Source of the DNA: Rhodobacterales bacterium HKCCSP123 | Lineage (GTDB): Bacteria > Pseudomonadota > Alphaproteobacteria > Rhodobacterales > Rhodobacteraceae | Direction of reading: 5' to 3' | Assembly: GCA_015689745.1 (NCBI GenBank) | Contig: WVSO01000002.1 | Span: forward strand, 1 to 64,000 | DNA: 64,000 bases | In this document: positions 43,225 through 53,290 of the stretch, one piece after another | Position numbering within the stretch: the stretch's first letter is position 1 | How the letters are laid out: every line of letters begins with the position of its first letter | Notes under the pieces: model-generated | What the model saw: only the letters and a program-made list of their open reading frames with translations | Told to the model about the DNA's origin: nothing | Database searches by the model: none | Made by a program: the position numbers and the translations under genes

Positions 43225-43656
43225 CTATGCCTTCTTCAGCGCATCGCGGATCTCGATGAGGATCTCCAGCTCGGTCGGCCCGGCAGGTGCCTCTTCCGCG
43301 GGGGCCGCCTCTTCCTTCTTCCGGGCCGCGTCCTTGATCCGGTTCACCATCTTGACCAGCAGGAAGACCACGAAGGCGACGATCAGGAAATTGATCACCG
43401 CCATCAGGAAATTGCCGATCGCGAAGACCGAGATGCCGGCCTCGGCGCAGGCATCGACCGAGGCGCACGCGCCGTCGCCCAGGATGTAGAACCACCCCGA
43501 GAAATCGATCCCTCCGGTAAAGAGGGCGATGATCGGGTTGATCAGGTCCCCCACGAGCGATGTGACGATCGCGGTGAAAGCCGCGCCGATAATGATGCCC
43601 ACGGCCATGTCCACGACATTGCCGCGCGCGATGAAATCCTTGAACTCGTTGATCAT
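43225..43656 (-). CDS. mscL: Large-conductance mechanosensitive channel
   Basis: A 143-aa membrane channel that opens under osmotic downshock. [20 protein letters not shown] is the classic N-terminal amphipath and first membrane helix; the second is [18 protein letters not shown]. Length is normal. The periplasmic loop has two Cys ([14 protein letters not shown]), which could form a disulfide. The start at 43656 (MINEF) is conserved. Confidence 0.95.
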   Translation of the reverse strand: MINEFKDFIARGNVVDMAVGIIIGAAFTAIVTSLVGDLINPIIALFTGGIDFSGWFYILGDGACASVDACAEAGISVFAIGNFLMAVINFLIVAFVVFLLVKMVNRIKDAARKKEEAAPAEEAPAGPTELEILIEIRDALKKA

Positions 43657-43798
43657 GTGGTCGTTCCGTCCTGTCCTGTTCCGACGACTTGCCGAGCCGC
43701 GGCACCGGTCGAACCGCACACCTGGCCCTGCATCGCTCAACACAAACCGGTTCTCGCAATCCGTTCAAGAATGGCTACCTGAACCGGGTACCGTTTTC

Positions 43799-44518
43799 AT
43801 GTCAGGACAGTCCCACATGCAACAGATAGCCGATTTCCCGATCACCCGTCGGTGGCCGCCCGCCGATCCGGGCATCATCCAGCTTTATTCCTTTCCCACG
43901 CAGAACGGCGTGAAGGTCTCCATCGCGCTCGAGGAACTGGGCCTGCCCTACGAGGCGCATCGCGTCACGCTTTCGGATGCCGATGTCAGAAGCCCCGAGT
44001 TCCTGTCGCTCAACCCCAACAACAAGATCCCGGCGCTGATCGACCCGAACGGACCGGACGGCGCGCCGATCGCGCTGTGGGAATCGGGTGCGATCCTGAT
44101 CTACGTCGCGGAAAAGACCGGTCGCCTGCTGGGCAGCTCCGACGCCGAACGGTACCAGGTCATCAAGTGGCTGATGTTCCAGATGGGCGGCGTCGGGCCA
44201 ATGTTCGGGCAGCTCGGCTATTTCTTCAAGTTCGCCGGGGCCAAGATCGAGGATCCCCGCCCGCGAGAACGCTTTGTTTCCGAGGCCAGGCGCCTGCTGG
44301 CTGTCATCGAAAGCGCGTTGGACGGGCAGGAGTGGATCGCGGGCGACTATTCCATCGCCGACATCGCGCTGGCGCCCTGGATTGCCGGGCTGGAGTACTA
44401 CGGCGTACAGGACGAGGTGGGCTGGGATGACCTGTCGAACACCAAGGCCTATCTCGATCGCTTCCTGGCGCGCCCGGCGGTTCAAAGGGGCCGCGTCATC
44501 CCCCGGCCGGAGGGCTGA
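43799..44518 (+). CDS. Glutathione S-transferase family protein
   Basis: A 239-aa GST of the YghU/YfcG (Nu) type. The thioredoxin-like domain has LYSFPTQNGVKVSIALEELG and NPNNKIPALID; the ESGAILIYVAEKTGRLL motif binds glutathione. The helical domain (YSIADIALAPWIAGLEYYG) completes it. Proteins of this group reduce disulfides or peroxides with glutathione. Its end overlaps the convergent GMC gene by 23 bp. ATG 43817 is an alternative start. Confidence 0.9.
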   Translation: MSGQSHMQQIADFPITRRWPPADPGIIQLYSFPTQNGVKVSIALEELGLPYEAHRVTLSDADVRSPEFLSLNPNNKIPALIDPNGPDGAPIALWESGAILIYVAEKTGRLLGSSDAERYQVIKWLMFQMGGVGPMFGQLGYFFKFAGAKIEDPRPRERFVSEARRLLAVIESALDGQEWIAGDYSIADIALAPWIAGLEYYGVQDEVGWDDLSNTKAYLDRFLARPAVQRGRVIPRPEG

Positions 44519-46115
44519 TCCCCCGCATCACGCCCGCGATCTTCTCGGCCATCATGATCGTCGGCGCGTTGGTGTTGCCGCTGACCAGCCGTGGCATGAG
44601 CGACGCATCGACCACACGAAGGCCCGGCATGCCGTGGACGCGCCCCTCCGTGTCGGTCACGGCCAGGTCGTCCCATCCCATCCGGCAGGTGCCGACCGGA
44701 TGATAGATGGTGTCGGCGCGCGCCCGGATATCGGCCTCGAGCGCCGCATCGCTTCCGTCGTGGGGGTAAAGCCGCCTGCCCCGCCACGGCTCGAGGGGCG
44801 GTGCCTCCAGAACCTGCTCCATGATCCGCGCGCCTCGCATCAGGACGGGCAGGTCACGCGGGTCCGACAGGAACCCCGGATCGATCCGCGGCGGCGCGGA
44901 CGGGTTTGCCGATGTCAGCCCCACGTGCCCACGGGAGTAGGGTCGGAGCGCGCAGACATGCGCCGAGAACCCGTCGCGCAGATGCAGGCGGCGCAAGTGG
45001 GTATCGACGATGCCGATGACGAAATGCATCTGCAGATCCGCGCGATCGACCTCCGGCCCCGAGCGGAAGAATGCCCCGGCCTCCGCCATGGGGGATGTGA
45101 AATGCCCCGCGCCCGTCCTGCGCCATTCCAGGCCGGCCTTCGCCAGCCGCATCAGCCCGGCGGGACCAAGGCCCACGACATCGGGCCGCCGTGAGTGGTA
45201 GCCGATGATGTAGTCGAGGTGATCCTGCAGGTTCCGGCCCACACCGGGCAGCACATGGACCGGAGCGATGCCATGCGCCGACAGTTCCTCTTCCGGCCCG
45301 ATCCCCGACAGAAGCAGAAGCTGCGGCGAACCGAAGGCCCCGGCCGACAGGATGACCTCGCGCCGGGCGCGAGCCTCCATGACCTTCCCGCGACGGCGAA
45401 AGCGCAAACCGACGGCACGGTCATCTTCTACAAGTACCCGTTCCGCCATGGCCCGCGTCAGGACCCGCAGGTTGGGCCGACCCATCACCGGGTGCAGGTA
45501 GGCCGCCGCCGCCGAACAGCGCTCGCCCGCCTTATCGCCGTCGAAGAACTGCGTGACATGGAAGGGCCCCGCCCCTTCGGGCCGGTCGCCGTTGAAATCC
45601 TCGGTCCGCCCGATCTGAGCGGTCTCGCAGGCGTCGAGGAAGGCACCGGTGATCGGCAGGGGATGCGCCTGCGAGCGCACCTGCAATGGGCCATCCCCGC
45701 CGTGAAACGGGCCTGCACCGCCCTCGAACCGCTCCGAGGCGAGGAACCAGGGCCGCACGCTTTCCCAATCCCAGCCCTCGCAGCCCAGGTCCGCCCAGTC
45801 GTCGTAATCCGCCGGGTGGCATCGGACGTAGAGCATGGCGTTGATCGCCGAGGAGCCGCCCAGCGCCTTGCCCCGCGGCTGGAACCCGCGCCGCCCGTTC
45901 AGCCCGGCCTGCGGCGCGGTGTGAAAGGCCCAGTTGTTGATCCTCGGCCGTCCCGACACCATCGCGGCCACAAGCGCCGGCGCGCGGATCAGGATGTCGC
46001 GCCCTTTCCCGCCCGCTTCGATCAGCAGGACCGAAACGGTCGGATCCTCCGACAGGCGCGCGGCCATCACGCAGCCCGCCGAACCACCGCCGACGATGAT
46101 GAAATCTGCCTCCAT
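44496..46115 (-). CDS. GMC-family FAD oxidoreductase
   Basis: A 539-aa flavoenzyme of the choline dehydrogenase type. It has the ADP-binding motif DFIIVGGGSAGCVMAARLSE, GMC signature GKALGGSSAINAMLYVR and the catalytic His in YHPVGTCRMG, with Asn in SGNTNAPTIM. It oxidises an alcohol to an aldehyde; choline is one option, but no betaine genes or BetI are nearby. Substrate is open. Confidence 0.9.
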   Translation of the reverse strand: MEADFIIVGGGSAGCVMAARLSEDPTVSVLLIEAGGKGRDILIRAPALVAAMVSGRPRINNWAFHTAPQAGLNGRRGFQPRGKALGGSSAINAMLYVRCHPADYDDWADLGCEGWDWESVRPWFLASERFEGGAGPFHGGDGPLQVRSQAHPLPITGAFLDACETAQIGRTEDFNGDRPEGAGPFHVTQFFDGDKAGERCSAAAAYLHPVMGRPNLRVLTRAMAERVLVEDDRAVGLRFRRRGKVMEARARREVILSAGAFGSPQLLLLSGIGPEEELSAHGIAPVHVLPGVGRNLQDHLDYIIGYHSRRPDVVGLGPAGLMRLAKAGLEWRRTGAGHFTSPMAEAGAFFRSGPEVDRADLQMHFVIGIVDTHLRRLHLRDGFSAHVCALRPYSRGHVGLTSANPSAPPRIDPGFLSDPRDLPVLMRGARIMEQVLEAPPLEPWRGRRLYPHDGSDAALEADIRARADTIYHPVGTCRMGWDDLAVTDTEGRVHGMPGLRVVDASLMPRLVSGNTNAPTIMMAEKIAGVMRGISPPAGG

Positions 46116-46164
46116 GCGGCGCAGACTAGCGCGCCCTGCCGTGCTGCAGAAGCGGAACCCGGCG

Positions 46165-46611
46165 TCAGGCGGGCAGCGTGCCGTTCAGGACATAGCGCAG
46201 GATCTGCGCCACCTGCCCCGGCTGGTCGCACACGGCAAGCGCCGCGGCATGAACCTCCTTCAGCGCGTGCTGGTGGTCCGGCATCGAAACGACGATCAGC
46301 GGCTTGCCAAGCGCCGCGGCATAGCCCGCGTCGAAGGCGGCGTTCCACTGCCTGTACTTCTCGCCGAAGCGCACGACGACGATATCCGCCGTCTCGATCC
46401 CGTGCCGCGTGCGGATCGCGTTCAGCTTCGCACCCTTGTGATCGTGCCAGAACTTGTCGGGCTCTTCACCCAGGATCGCCACACCGCAATCGTCGCTCGC
46501 CGCGTGATCCGTCACCGGCGCGGTGAACCGCACGTCGAGATCCTCGGCTCCGGCCTCGATCTCCTCTCTCCAGTCGGTGTGGATCTCGCCCGAAAGGTAT
46601 ACCGTCAGCAT
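46165..46611 (-). CDS. ytoQ: YtoQ-family protein
   Basis: A 148-aa protein starting MLTVYLSGEIHTDWREEIEA and carrying FTAPVTDHAASDDCG and RFGEKYRQWNAAFDAGYAAA. This matches the YtoQ family, related to nucleoside 2-deoxyribosyltransferase folds. Biochemical role is not established in the family. It stands alone after the GMC gene. Confidence 0.85.
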   Translation of the reverse strand: MLTVYLSGEIHTDWREEIEAGAEDLDVRFTAPVTDHAASDDCGVAILGEEPDKFWHDHKGAKLNAIRTRHGIETADIVVVRFGEKYRQWNAAFDAGYAAALGKPLIVVSMPDHQHALKEVHAAALAVCDQPGQVAQILRYVLNGTLPA

Positions 46612-46680
46612 CGTTTCGCCCTTCCATGTCGGTCAGCCTCATACACTAACCCGTGAGCGCGGCGCTTCAACCACGGCACC

Positions 46681-47322
46681 TCATCGGTGGGCGGCGTCGG
46701 CCAGCAGGCGCACCACCTCGGCATCCTGTACCTGTCCGAACTCCCGGTACTGCGCGCCGACCGCCACGAAATCCCGTGGCGCCTCGAGGCAGATCAACCG
46801 GTCGGTCTCCTCCTCGAGGATCGGCAGCATGTCGTGCGGGGCGACAGGGACCGCGGCCCAGACCTGCTCCGCTCCCTGCGCGCGCACGGCCTTGAGCGCC
46901 ACGCGCAGCGTCGCTCCGGTCGCCACGCCGTCATCCACGAGGATCGCCGTTCGCCCTGCCAGGGCCAATGCGGCACGCCCGGAAAGGTACAGCTTGCGAC
47001 GTCTCAGGGTCTCGGCCCGCTTGGCGACGATCTGATCGGCGAAATCCGCCTCGGCCAGTCCCGCGCGGCGCAGCACGTCGCGGTTCCACAGGATCAGGGG
47101 CTCGGCCCCGTCCACGATCGCGCCGGCCGCCAGTTCGGAATGCCCCGGCAGCCCCAGCTTGCTGACGAACACGAGGTCGAGGGGTGCACCGATCCGGTCC
47201 GCGACCGCAGCGCCAAGCGGCACGCCGCCGCGGGGCAGGGCCAGAACGACGGGATCCGGAGGGGCGGCAATGGCCACGGCTTCGGCCAACTGCCGCCCGG
47301 CATCTGCACGATCGATGAACAT
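46681..47322 (-). CDS. Phosphoribosyltransferase family protein
   Basis: A 213-aa protein with the PRPP motif AILVDDGVATGATLRVAL near residue 120 and an N-terminal VLALPRGGVPLGAAVADRIG. This form (COG1926 type) is found next to stress or salvage genes and has an unclear base substrate. It lies 27 bp before pheT's end region in the same orientation, but no coupling is seen. Confidence 0.85.
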   Translation of the reverse strand: MFIDRADAGRQLAEAVAIAAPPDPVVLALPRGGVPLGAAVADRIGAPLDLVFVSKLGLPGHSELAAGAIVDGAEPLILWNRDVLRRAGLAEADFADQIVAKRAETLRRRKLYLSGRAALALAGRTAILVDDGVATGATLRVALKAVRAQGAEQVWAAVPVAPHDMLPILEEETDRLICLEAPRDFVAVGAQYREFGQVQDAEVVRLLADAAHR

Positions 47323-47349
47323 GGCACCGGCATTATGCCGGCGTGAGAT

Positions 47350-49758
47350 CTACCCGCGCAAGCTTCCGCCCGAAGCCTTCGTGACCTTCTCGACGATTTT
47401 CGTGGCCACTGCCTCGATCTCCTCGTCGGTCAGGGTCCTGTCCCTCGGCTGCATCCGCACCGAGAAGGCGATGGACTTGCACCCCTCGCCCAGCGAACCG
47501 CCGACGAACTCGTCGAAGACGCGGACCTCCTCGATCAGGGCCTTGTCGGCCCCGGCCGCGGCGTTGACCAGAACGGCGGCCTCGACGCCCGCATCCACGA
47601 TGAAGGCGAAGTCGCGCTCGACCGCCTGGAATTCCGGCATTTCGACCGCGCCGCGGCTTGCACCCGCGGATTTCGGCATCGGGATCTCCGCCGGGAACAA
47701 CGTGAAGGCCATCGCAGGCCCCTTCACGTCCATCGCGCGCAACACCTTGGGGTGCAGCTCGCCGAAGATGCCCAGCACCTTCTTCGGCCCGAGGCAGACC
47801 ATCCCGTGCCGCCCCGGGTGCCACCACTCGGGCGCACCGCGCAGGATCTGCGCGCTTGCAGGCGCGCCCATCGCCGAAAGCACCGCCTCGGCATCGGCCT
47901 TGACGTCGAAGACATCGACCGGGCGGCGGTCGCCATGGGGCCCGCGCGGGCCGGTCTGGCCGATCAGCACGCCCGCGACCTGCAGGTGCTGCTCGCCGGG
48001 CTCGCCACCGTGGAAGGCATGGCCGACCTCGAACAGCGCAAGCTCCATCATCCCCCGCGCCTGGTTGCGCGCCGCGGCCTGCAACAGCCCCGGCAGCAGC
48101 GCGGGGCGCATGTGGCTCATCTCGGACGAGATCGGGTTTTCCAGCATGACGTCATCGGTGCCGCCGCCGAAAAGCTCGGCCGAGGCCTTGTCGATGAAGG
48201 AATAGGTCACGCATTCGTTGTAGCCGAGCGCCGCCGCCGTCCGCCGCCCCGCGCGCTCGCGCAGCTGCATGGGCGTCAGCACCGGCTTCGGCACACCCGC
48301 CTTCTGCCGCCGCATCGGCTTCGGCTCCAGCTTGGTCAGCGACGCGATCCGCGCGACCTCTTCCACGAGATCGGCCTCGCCCTGCACATCGCGCCGCCAG
48401 GAGGGCACCCAGACCTCCAGCACGTCGCCCGCGCCCGTGGCCGAGAAGCCGAGCGCGGTCAGGATGCGCACCTGCTCGGCCTTGGGGATCTCCATGCCGA
48501 CGAGCGAGATCACCCGCGCGGTATCCAGCGGATAGCTCCGCGCGGTCTTGATTGGCGCACCCGCCTCCGACACCTCCGATGGCTCGCCGCCGCACAGCTC
48601 CAGGATCATCCGCGTCGCGGCCTCCAGCCCCGGCAGGGTGTAGTCCGGATCCACCCCCCGCTCGAAACGGTAGCGCGCGTCCGAGTTGATCTTCAGATCA
48701 CGCCCCGTGTGGGCGACATGGACCGGGTCCCAATAGGCGCTCTCGACATAGACATTCACCGTCTCCTCGGTGCAGCCCGTCTCTTCGCCGCCCATGATCC
48801 CGGCCAGGCTTTCGACACCGTTCCCGTCCGAGATCAGCGTGTGACCGGGCGCGGCGGTGTAGGTCTTCTCGTCCAGCGCCAGCAGCGTCTCGCCGCCCTT
48901 GGCGCGATGCACGCGCAGGTCGCCCTTCACCTTGTCGGCATCGAAGACATGCAGCGGGCGGTTCATGTCATAGGTGAAGAAGTTGGTCACATCGACCAGT
49001 GCCGAGATCGGCCGCAGCCCGATCGCGCGCAGCCGGTCCTGCAGCCATTGCGGGCTCGGCCCGTTCTTCACACCACGGATCACGCGGCCCGCCCAATGGG
49101 GGGCGACGTCAGCCGTATCGGCGTCGATGCTGACACCGATGGGGCAGGGGAAGGTTCCCTTCACCGGCTCCGGGTCATGCGGGATCAACTTGCCGAGGCC
49201 ACGCGCGGCGAGGTCGCGGGCGATGCCGTGGACACCAAGCGCATCCTGCCGGTTCGGCGTGATGGCGATCTCGATCACTGGATCGACCTTCGACGGGTCA
49301 TTCGCGGCCAGCCAGTCGGTGAAGCGCTGCCCCACCTCCCCGCTTGGCAGCTCGATGATGCCGGAGTGCTCGTCGCTGAGTTCCAGCTCCCGCTCCGAGG
49401 CCATCATCCCGTGGCTTTCCACGCCGCGGATCTTGCCCACCGAGAGCGTCACGTCGATCCCCGGCACGTAATCGCCGGGCTTGGCCAGGACCACCGTGAT
49501 CCCCGCCCGCGCATTCGGCGCGCCGCAGACGATCTGTTTCGTGCCCTCGTCGGTCTCGACCATGCAGACGCGCAGCCGGTCGGCATCGGGGTGCTGCTCG
49601 GCCGAGACGACACGCGCCAGCGTAAATGCCTTCAACCGCGCCGCGCGATCCTCGACGCCCTCCACCTCAAGGCCGAGGTCGGTCAGCGCCTCGGCGATCT
49701 CCTCGACCGAGGCGTCGGTTTCCAGGTGCTCTTTCAGCCAGGACAGGGTGAATTTCAT
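47350..49758 (-). CDS. pheT: Phenylalanyl-tRNA synthetase beta subunit
   Basis: An 802-aa subunit of the alpha2-beta2 enzyme that charges tRNA-Phe. MKFTLSWLKEHLETDASVEE and the EMAP/tRNA-binding domain (DRLRVCMVETDEGTKQIVCG) lead; the B3/B4 editing part, B5 and the C-terminal anticodon-binding FDX-ACB domain follow (EFQAVERDFAFIVDAGVE). ATG 49758 is the conserved start. It is separated from pheS by a gene of unknown function. Confidence 0.96.
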   Translation of the reverse strand: MKFTLSWLKEHLETDASVEEIAEALTDLGLEVEGVEDRAARLKAFTLARVVSAEQHPDADRLRVCMVETDEGTKQIVCGAPNARAGITVVLAKPGDYVPGIDVTLSVGKIRGVESHGMMASERELELSDEHSGIIELPSGEVGQRFTDWLAANDPSKVDPVIEIAITPNRQDALGVHGIARDLAARGLGKLIPHDPEPVKGTFPCPIGVSIDADTADVAPHWAGRVIRGVKNGPSPQWLQDRLRAIGLRPISALVDVTNFFTYDMNRPLHVFDADKVKGDLRVHRAKGGETLLALDEKTYTAAPGHTLISDGNGVESLAGIMGGEETGCTEETVNVYVESAYWDPVHVAHTGRDLKINSDARYRFERGVDPDYTLPGLEAATRMILELCGGEPSEVSEAGAPIKTARSYPLDTARVISLVGMEIPKAEQVRILTALGFSATGAGDVLEVWVPSWRRDVQGEADLVEEVARIASLTKLEPKPMRRQKAGVPKPVLTPMQLRERAGRRTAAALGYNECVTYSFIDKASAELFGGGTDDVMLENPISSEMSHMRPALLPGLLQAAARNQARGMMELALFEVGHAFHGGEPGEQHLQVAGVLIGQTGPRGPHGDRRPVDVFDVKADAEAVLSAMGAPASAQILRGAPEWWHPGRHGMVCLGPKKVLGIFGELHPKVLRAMDVKGPAMAFTLFPAEIPMPKSAGASRGAVEMPEFQAVERDFAFIVDAGVEAAVLVNAAAGADKALIEEVRVFDEFVGGSLGEGCKSIAFSVRMQPRDRTLTDEEIEAVATKIVEKVTKASGGSLRG

Positions 49759-50042
49759 GCGCTTGCGCTCCGTCACGGGGTCGAGCGGTTTCTAGCGTCT
49801 CTGCGCGCGGTGTCCACCGGGGAAAGGGGCTGAGGCAGTGCCAGCGAGCGTAGCGGCACCCCCAGAAACACGAAGACCGCCCGGAGCTTGGTATCGCTCG
49901 ATGGACGGTCTGCCTAGTAATCTAGGTCTTAAAGCCCGATGACCGGGATACTCGGCACCTGTGGACACGCGTTGTCTAAGACTCAATGACCTTAGAAGGC
50001 GTCCGATTTTATGACGAAAGCCTGCGCAGGCCTTAACATTTT

Positions 50043-50435
50043 TCAAGAATGCTCGACAAAGTGCTTCCAACCAGCGTTGGGCTCAAACTTTCTGTCAAAA
50101 GACTCGATACGCTCTCTCGAAGTTCCAAACTGCGATGCGAAAGCTTTCTTGCCTTGCATCCAACTATCGTACATCCGGCGCAACTGCTTCTGCGCCTTGA
50201 ACTGATCGCTGAAAACATCCGGCGGCAATAAGTCGTTCTTCTGAAGATACTCTTGATGCCCAAGCGTAGCATTCCAGCTTTGTAGTAGCTGACCGACGGT
50301 ATCGGCCAGTTCGAGCGCGCCGCCTGCATCGACCGCTGTCTGGAACTCACCGGCTAGATATTCCAACGCCATCAGGTTTTGATGCACTAACTTCACGTGC
50401 TCAAACCGCTCACGCCTTTTTATCCAACCAAACAA
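50043..50435 (-). CDS. Hypothetical protein between pheS and pheT
   Basis: A 130-aa helical protein (FQTAVDAGGALELADTVGQL, LLQSWNATLGHQEYLQ) with no domain I recognise. It starts at TTG 50435, three bases after pheS stops, so it shares the pheS mRNA; pheT starts 284 bp after its stop. Its base composition is visibly lower in GC than pheS or pheT, suggesting a later insertion into the operon. No signal or membrane segment. Confidence 0.6.
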   Translation of the reverse strand: MFGWIKRRERFEHVKLVHQNLMALEYLAGEFQTAVDAGGALELADTVGQLLQSWNATLGHQEYLQKNDLLPPDVFSDQFKAQKQLRRMYDSWMQGKKAFASQFGTSRERIESFDRKFEPNAGWKHFVEHS

Positions 50436-50438
50436 AAC

Positions 50439-51509
50439 TCACACCCCGCTATGCACCGCCGGCACCTGCAACGCGCTGAACCCGTAGTGCCGCAGCCACC
50501 GCAAATCCGAGTCGAAGAACGCCCGCAAATCCGGGATGCCGTATTTCAGCATGGCAATCCGGTCGATCCCCATCCCGAACGCAAACCCCTGCCACTCAGA
50601 CGGGTCCACGCCCGCCGCCTGCAACACCTTGGGATGCACCATGCCCGAGCCCAACACCTCGAGCCAATCGTCGCCCTCGCCCACCTTCACGGTGCCGCCT
50701 TCCCAGGAACACTGGATGTCGACCTCGGCCGAAGGCTCGGTGAAGGGGAAATGCGAGGCGCGGAAGCGGGTCTTCACCTTGGTGCCGAAATAGGCCGAGA
50801 AGAACTCCTCCAGCACCCATTTCAGGTTCGCCATGGAGATGTCGCGGTCGATGGCCAGCCCCTCGACCTGGTGGAACATCGGCGTGTGGGTCTGGTCGTA
50901 ATCGGCGCGATAGACGCGCCCCGGCGCGATCACGCGGACGGGGGCACCATGCGCCTCCATGTAGCGGATCTGCACCGGCGAGGTATGGGTGCGCAGCACA
51001 TGGGGCGGGCGGTTATCGCCCTCGGCGCGGTGGGTGTAGAACGTGTCCATCTCGGCCCGCGCGGGGTGGTGGCCGGGGATGTTCAGCGCGTCGAAATTAT
51101 ACCAGTCGGTCTCGATCTGCGGGCCTTCGGCCACGGCAAAGCCCATGTCGGCGAAGATCGCCGTGACCTCCTCGGTCACCTGGGAGACGGGGTGGATCGT
51201 GCCCGCGCGCCGATGCCGCGCAGGCAGCGTCACGTCCAGCCATTCCGCGCGCAACCGTTCATCCAGCGCCGCGTCTGCCAAAGCGGCCTTCTTCGCCGCC
51301 AGCGCCGCGTTCACCTCATCCTTCAGCGCGTTCAGCGCGGGGCCCGCGACCTGCCGCTCCTCGGGCGACATGCCGCCCAATTCGCGCATCTTCAGGCTGA
51401 TCTCGCCCTTTTTGCCGAGGGCCGCGACGCGCAGCTCCTCGAGCGCGGTCTCGTCCGTTGCCGCCCCGATGCGGCCGAGCCAGTCCGATTTCAGCTGTTC
51501 CAGATCCAT
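50439..51509 (-). CDS. pheS: Phenylalanyl-tRNA synthetase alpha subunit
   Basis: A 356-aa catalytic subunit. The N-terminal coiled coil ([20 protein letters not shown]) precedes the class II core: motif 2 in [20 protein letters not shown] and motif 3 in [30 protein letters not shown] is the conserved start at 51509; the longer frame upstream is not supported. Confidence 0.96.
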   Translation of the reverse strand: MDLEQLKSDWLGRIGAATDETALEELRVAALGKKGEISLKMRELGGMSPEERQVAGPALNALKDEVNAALAAKKAALADAALDERLRAEWLDVTLPARHRRAGTIHPVSQVTEEVTAIFADMGFAVAEGPQIETDWYNFDALNIPGHHPARAEMDTFYTHRAEGDNRPPHVLRTHTSPVQIRYMEAHGAPVRVIAPGRVYRADYDQTHTPMFHQVEGLAIDRDISMANLKWVLEEFFSAYFGTKVKTRFRASHFPFTEPSAEVDIQCSWEGGTVKVGEGDDWLEVLGSGMVHPKVLQAAGVDPSEWQGFAFGMGIDRIAMLKYGIPDLRAFFDSDLRWLRHYGFSALQVPAVHSGV

Positions 51510-51712
51510 GATCCCGCGCCTTCCGCCCGTCAAATCCGCGCCCTGACCTATCACCAAAGGCCCGGATTGCAAGCGGCAGGCGCTCGGGTGCCGTGCGTGC
51601 CGGCAACCGCCCCCCTCTGCGGCCATCCTGCCAGAACCGGGAGCGTTATCGTCAGCGGGCGATCATCTCGGGATGCCCGGCCGTGATCCGGGTCGTGACC
51701 GGGCACGCAACG

Positions 51713-51743
51713 AAAAACCCCGCCGGACCCAAGGCCGGCGGGG
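51713..51743 (-). terminator. Rho-independent terminator of rpmI-rplT
   Basis: On the minus strand CCCCGCCGG-ccttgggt-CCGGCGGGG is followed by TTTTT. The 9-bp GC stem plus T-run lies 28 bp after the rplT stop and upstream of pheS, so the ribosomal pair and pheS are separate units. Confidence 0.9.
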
Positions 51744-51770
51744 CTGGACTTCAATGCCTTGCGCGTCGGT

Positions 51771-52130
51771 TCAGAGGGCCGCGCGTGCCTGCGCCACGAT
51801 GGCGCCGAACGCGTCGGGCTCATGCACGGCGAGGTCGGCCAGAACCTTGCGGTCCACCTCGATGCCGGCCTTGGCCAGCCCGTTGATGAAACGCGAATAG
51901 GTCATGTCGGCGTCGAAGGCGCGGACGGCGGCGTTGATCCGCTGGATCCACAGGGCGCGGAACTGACGCTTGCGCGCCTTGCGGTCGCGGGTCGCGTACT
52001 GGTTGGCCTTGTCAACGGCCTGGGTCGCGGTGCGGAAGTTCCGCGAGCGCGATCCATAATAGCCTTTTGCCGCGTCAAGAACCTTCTTGTGGCGGCGATG
52101 GGTGACGGTTCCACCTTTGGTGCGGGACAT
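51771..52130 (-). CDS. rplT: 50S ribosomal protein L20
   Basis: A 119-aa basic protein of the large subunit, essential for early 23S rRNA assembly. It has [40 protein letters not shown] and [20 protein letters not shown], all diagnostic. It follows rpmI by 14 bp. Confidence 0.98.
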   Translation of the reverse strand: MSRTKGGTVTHRRHKKVLDAAKGYYGSRSRNFRTATQAVDKANQYATRDRKARKRQFRALWIQRINAAVRAFDADMTYSRFINGLAKAGIEVDRKVLADLAVHEPDAFGAIVAQARAAL

Positions 52131-52144
52131 CTCTCAGGCCTCCT

Positions 52145-52345
52145 TCAGCGGTCGTAGGGCATGTAGGTCTTGACGATCTTCGCGTCCTGCTCCGACAGGG
52201 TCGTCGTGCCGCGCGCGTTGCGGATGAACTTGTTCGTCCGCTTGATCATCCCGTGCCGCTTGCCGGCCTGTGCCGCCACCACCTTGCCGGTGCCGGTCAC
52301 CTTGAAGCGCTTCTTCGCGCTCGATTTCGTCTTCATCTTCGGCAT
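52145..52345 (-). CDS. rpmI: 50S ribosomal protein L35
   Basis: A 66-aa basic protein: [20 protein letters not shown], then [23 protein letters not shown] 52345 with AGGAG upstream is the start. infC, often upstream in other bacteria, is not in this window. Confidence 0.97.
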   Translation of the reverse strand: MPKMKTKSSAKKRFKVTGTGKVVAAQAGKRHGMIKRTNKFIRNARGTTTLSEQDAKIVKTYMPYDR

Positions 52346-52456
52346 TTTCGTCTCCTGTCTTCTAGAGATCGTTCGGGCGCGACTCGGCATGCCGTTCTGG
52401 CCGGCCGCACCGTTGGAGCGGGTCGCATACAGCGAAGCGCGCGCCCTGTCCAGCCG

Positions 52457-52699
52457 TCAGTTCATGACCATGGCAACGAGATGGATGAAAGCGTTGGGAA
52501 TATCCCAGAAGGTCAGGCCACCGGGCCGAAGCGCAAGATGGACATAGGCCATGATGCCAAGGCCTATGGCAAGCGAGATCACGGCGAGCCAGGGCCAGCT
52601 GCGTTCGACCCAGCCCGCGATGACCGAGGAGGTTGCGAAGATGGTCACGAGCGTCGCGATGACGATCAGGATATCGGGGTCAATCTGGATTACTGGCAT
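52457..52699 (-). CDS. Small two-helix membrane protein
   Basis: An 80-aa hypothetical protein starting MPVIQIDPDILIVIATLVTI. Two hydrophobic helices (about residues 9-32 and 38-58) flank the short loop ERSWPW, and a third hydrophobic stretch lies near the C-terminus. No family name is known to me. It lies 60 bp from the preceding secreted protein gene and in the same orientation. Confidence 0.6.
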   Translation of the reverse strand: MPVIQIDPDILIVIATLVTIFATSSVIAGWVERSWPWLAVISLAIGLGIMAYVHLALRPGGLTFWDIPNAFIHLVAMVMN

Positions 52700-52759
52700 G
52701 CCACTCACTCGAACGCCGGGCCAGAGTGCCATGCGATGCACGGCTGCGAAAGCCCGCCC

Positions 52760-53290
52760 TCACATCAGCGGCGCGGCCTCGGTCACGACGCGCAGGTGGT
52801 CGCCGGGCGACGAACCCGCCCAGTCGACCCAGAGGCGCCGGGGATCGCCCGGGTCGATCCACGCCCTGTCCTCGCGTTCCAACCCGCGCAGGTCATGGCC
52901 GAGCCAAAGCGTGTCGACGCCCGACAGCACATCCGTCGCCGCCAGCGTCTCCGGAGAGGTCGCCACACCCAGGATCGGCGCATCGAACAACACCCAGCCG
53001 CGTTGCCGTCCGCCCGTGCCGTCGAAGACCACCGAATGCAGCGCCACAACCGTTCCCGCCGGGATCGGTGCACCGATCTCGAGCGCAAGCGCGGCGGGCA
53101 GGGCCACGCCCTGCGCCTCGTCGAAACCGATCAGGTCGGGGCTGTCGAAGATGTCCTCGCCCACGGCGAGGGGCGCTTCGGGCAGGTGGACGAACCGCCC
53201 GGCCCCGTCCTGCGCCGTGATCGCGCCGTCAAGGATGCCTGCCGCCGCCGGCGCGGACGCGAGAGCCGCCAGCGCCAGCGCGCGGATCAT
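52760..53290 (-). CDS. Secreted hypothetical protein downstream of pyk
   Basis: A 176-aa protein with signal peptide MIRALALAALASAPAAAG. The mature part is beta-rich (AGTVVALHSVVFDGTGGRQR, GWVLFDAPILGVATSPETLA), without recognised domain. Its ATG overlaps the pyk stop (ATGA), so it is co-translated with pyruvate kinase, a pairing with no obvious functional logic. Confidence 0.7.
   Translation of the reverse strand: MIRALALAALASAPAAAGILDGAITAQDGAGRFVHLPEAPLAVGEDIFDSPDLIGFDEAQGVALPAALALEIGAPIPAGTVVALHSVVFDGTGGRQRGWVLFDAPILGVATSPETLAATDVLSGVDTLWLGHDLRGLEREDRAWIDPGDPRRLWVDWAGSSPGDHLRVVTEAAPLM

Noticed and set aside
47752-49833. 693-codon plus-strand open frame
   Set aside because: It is antisense to pheT and has the same Arg/His-rich character as other shadows.
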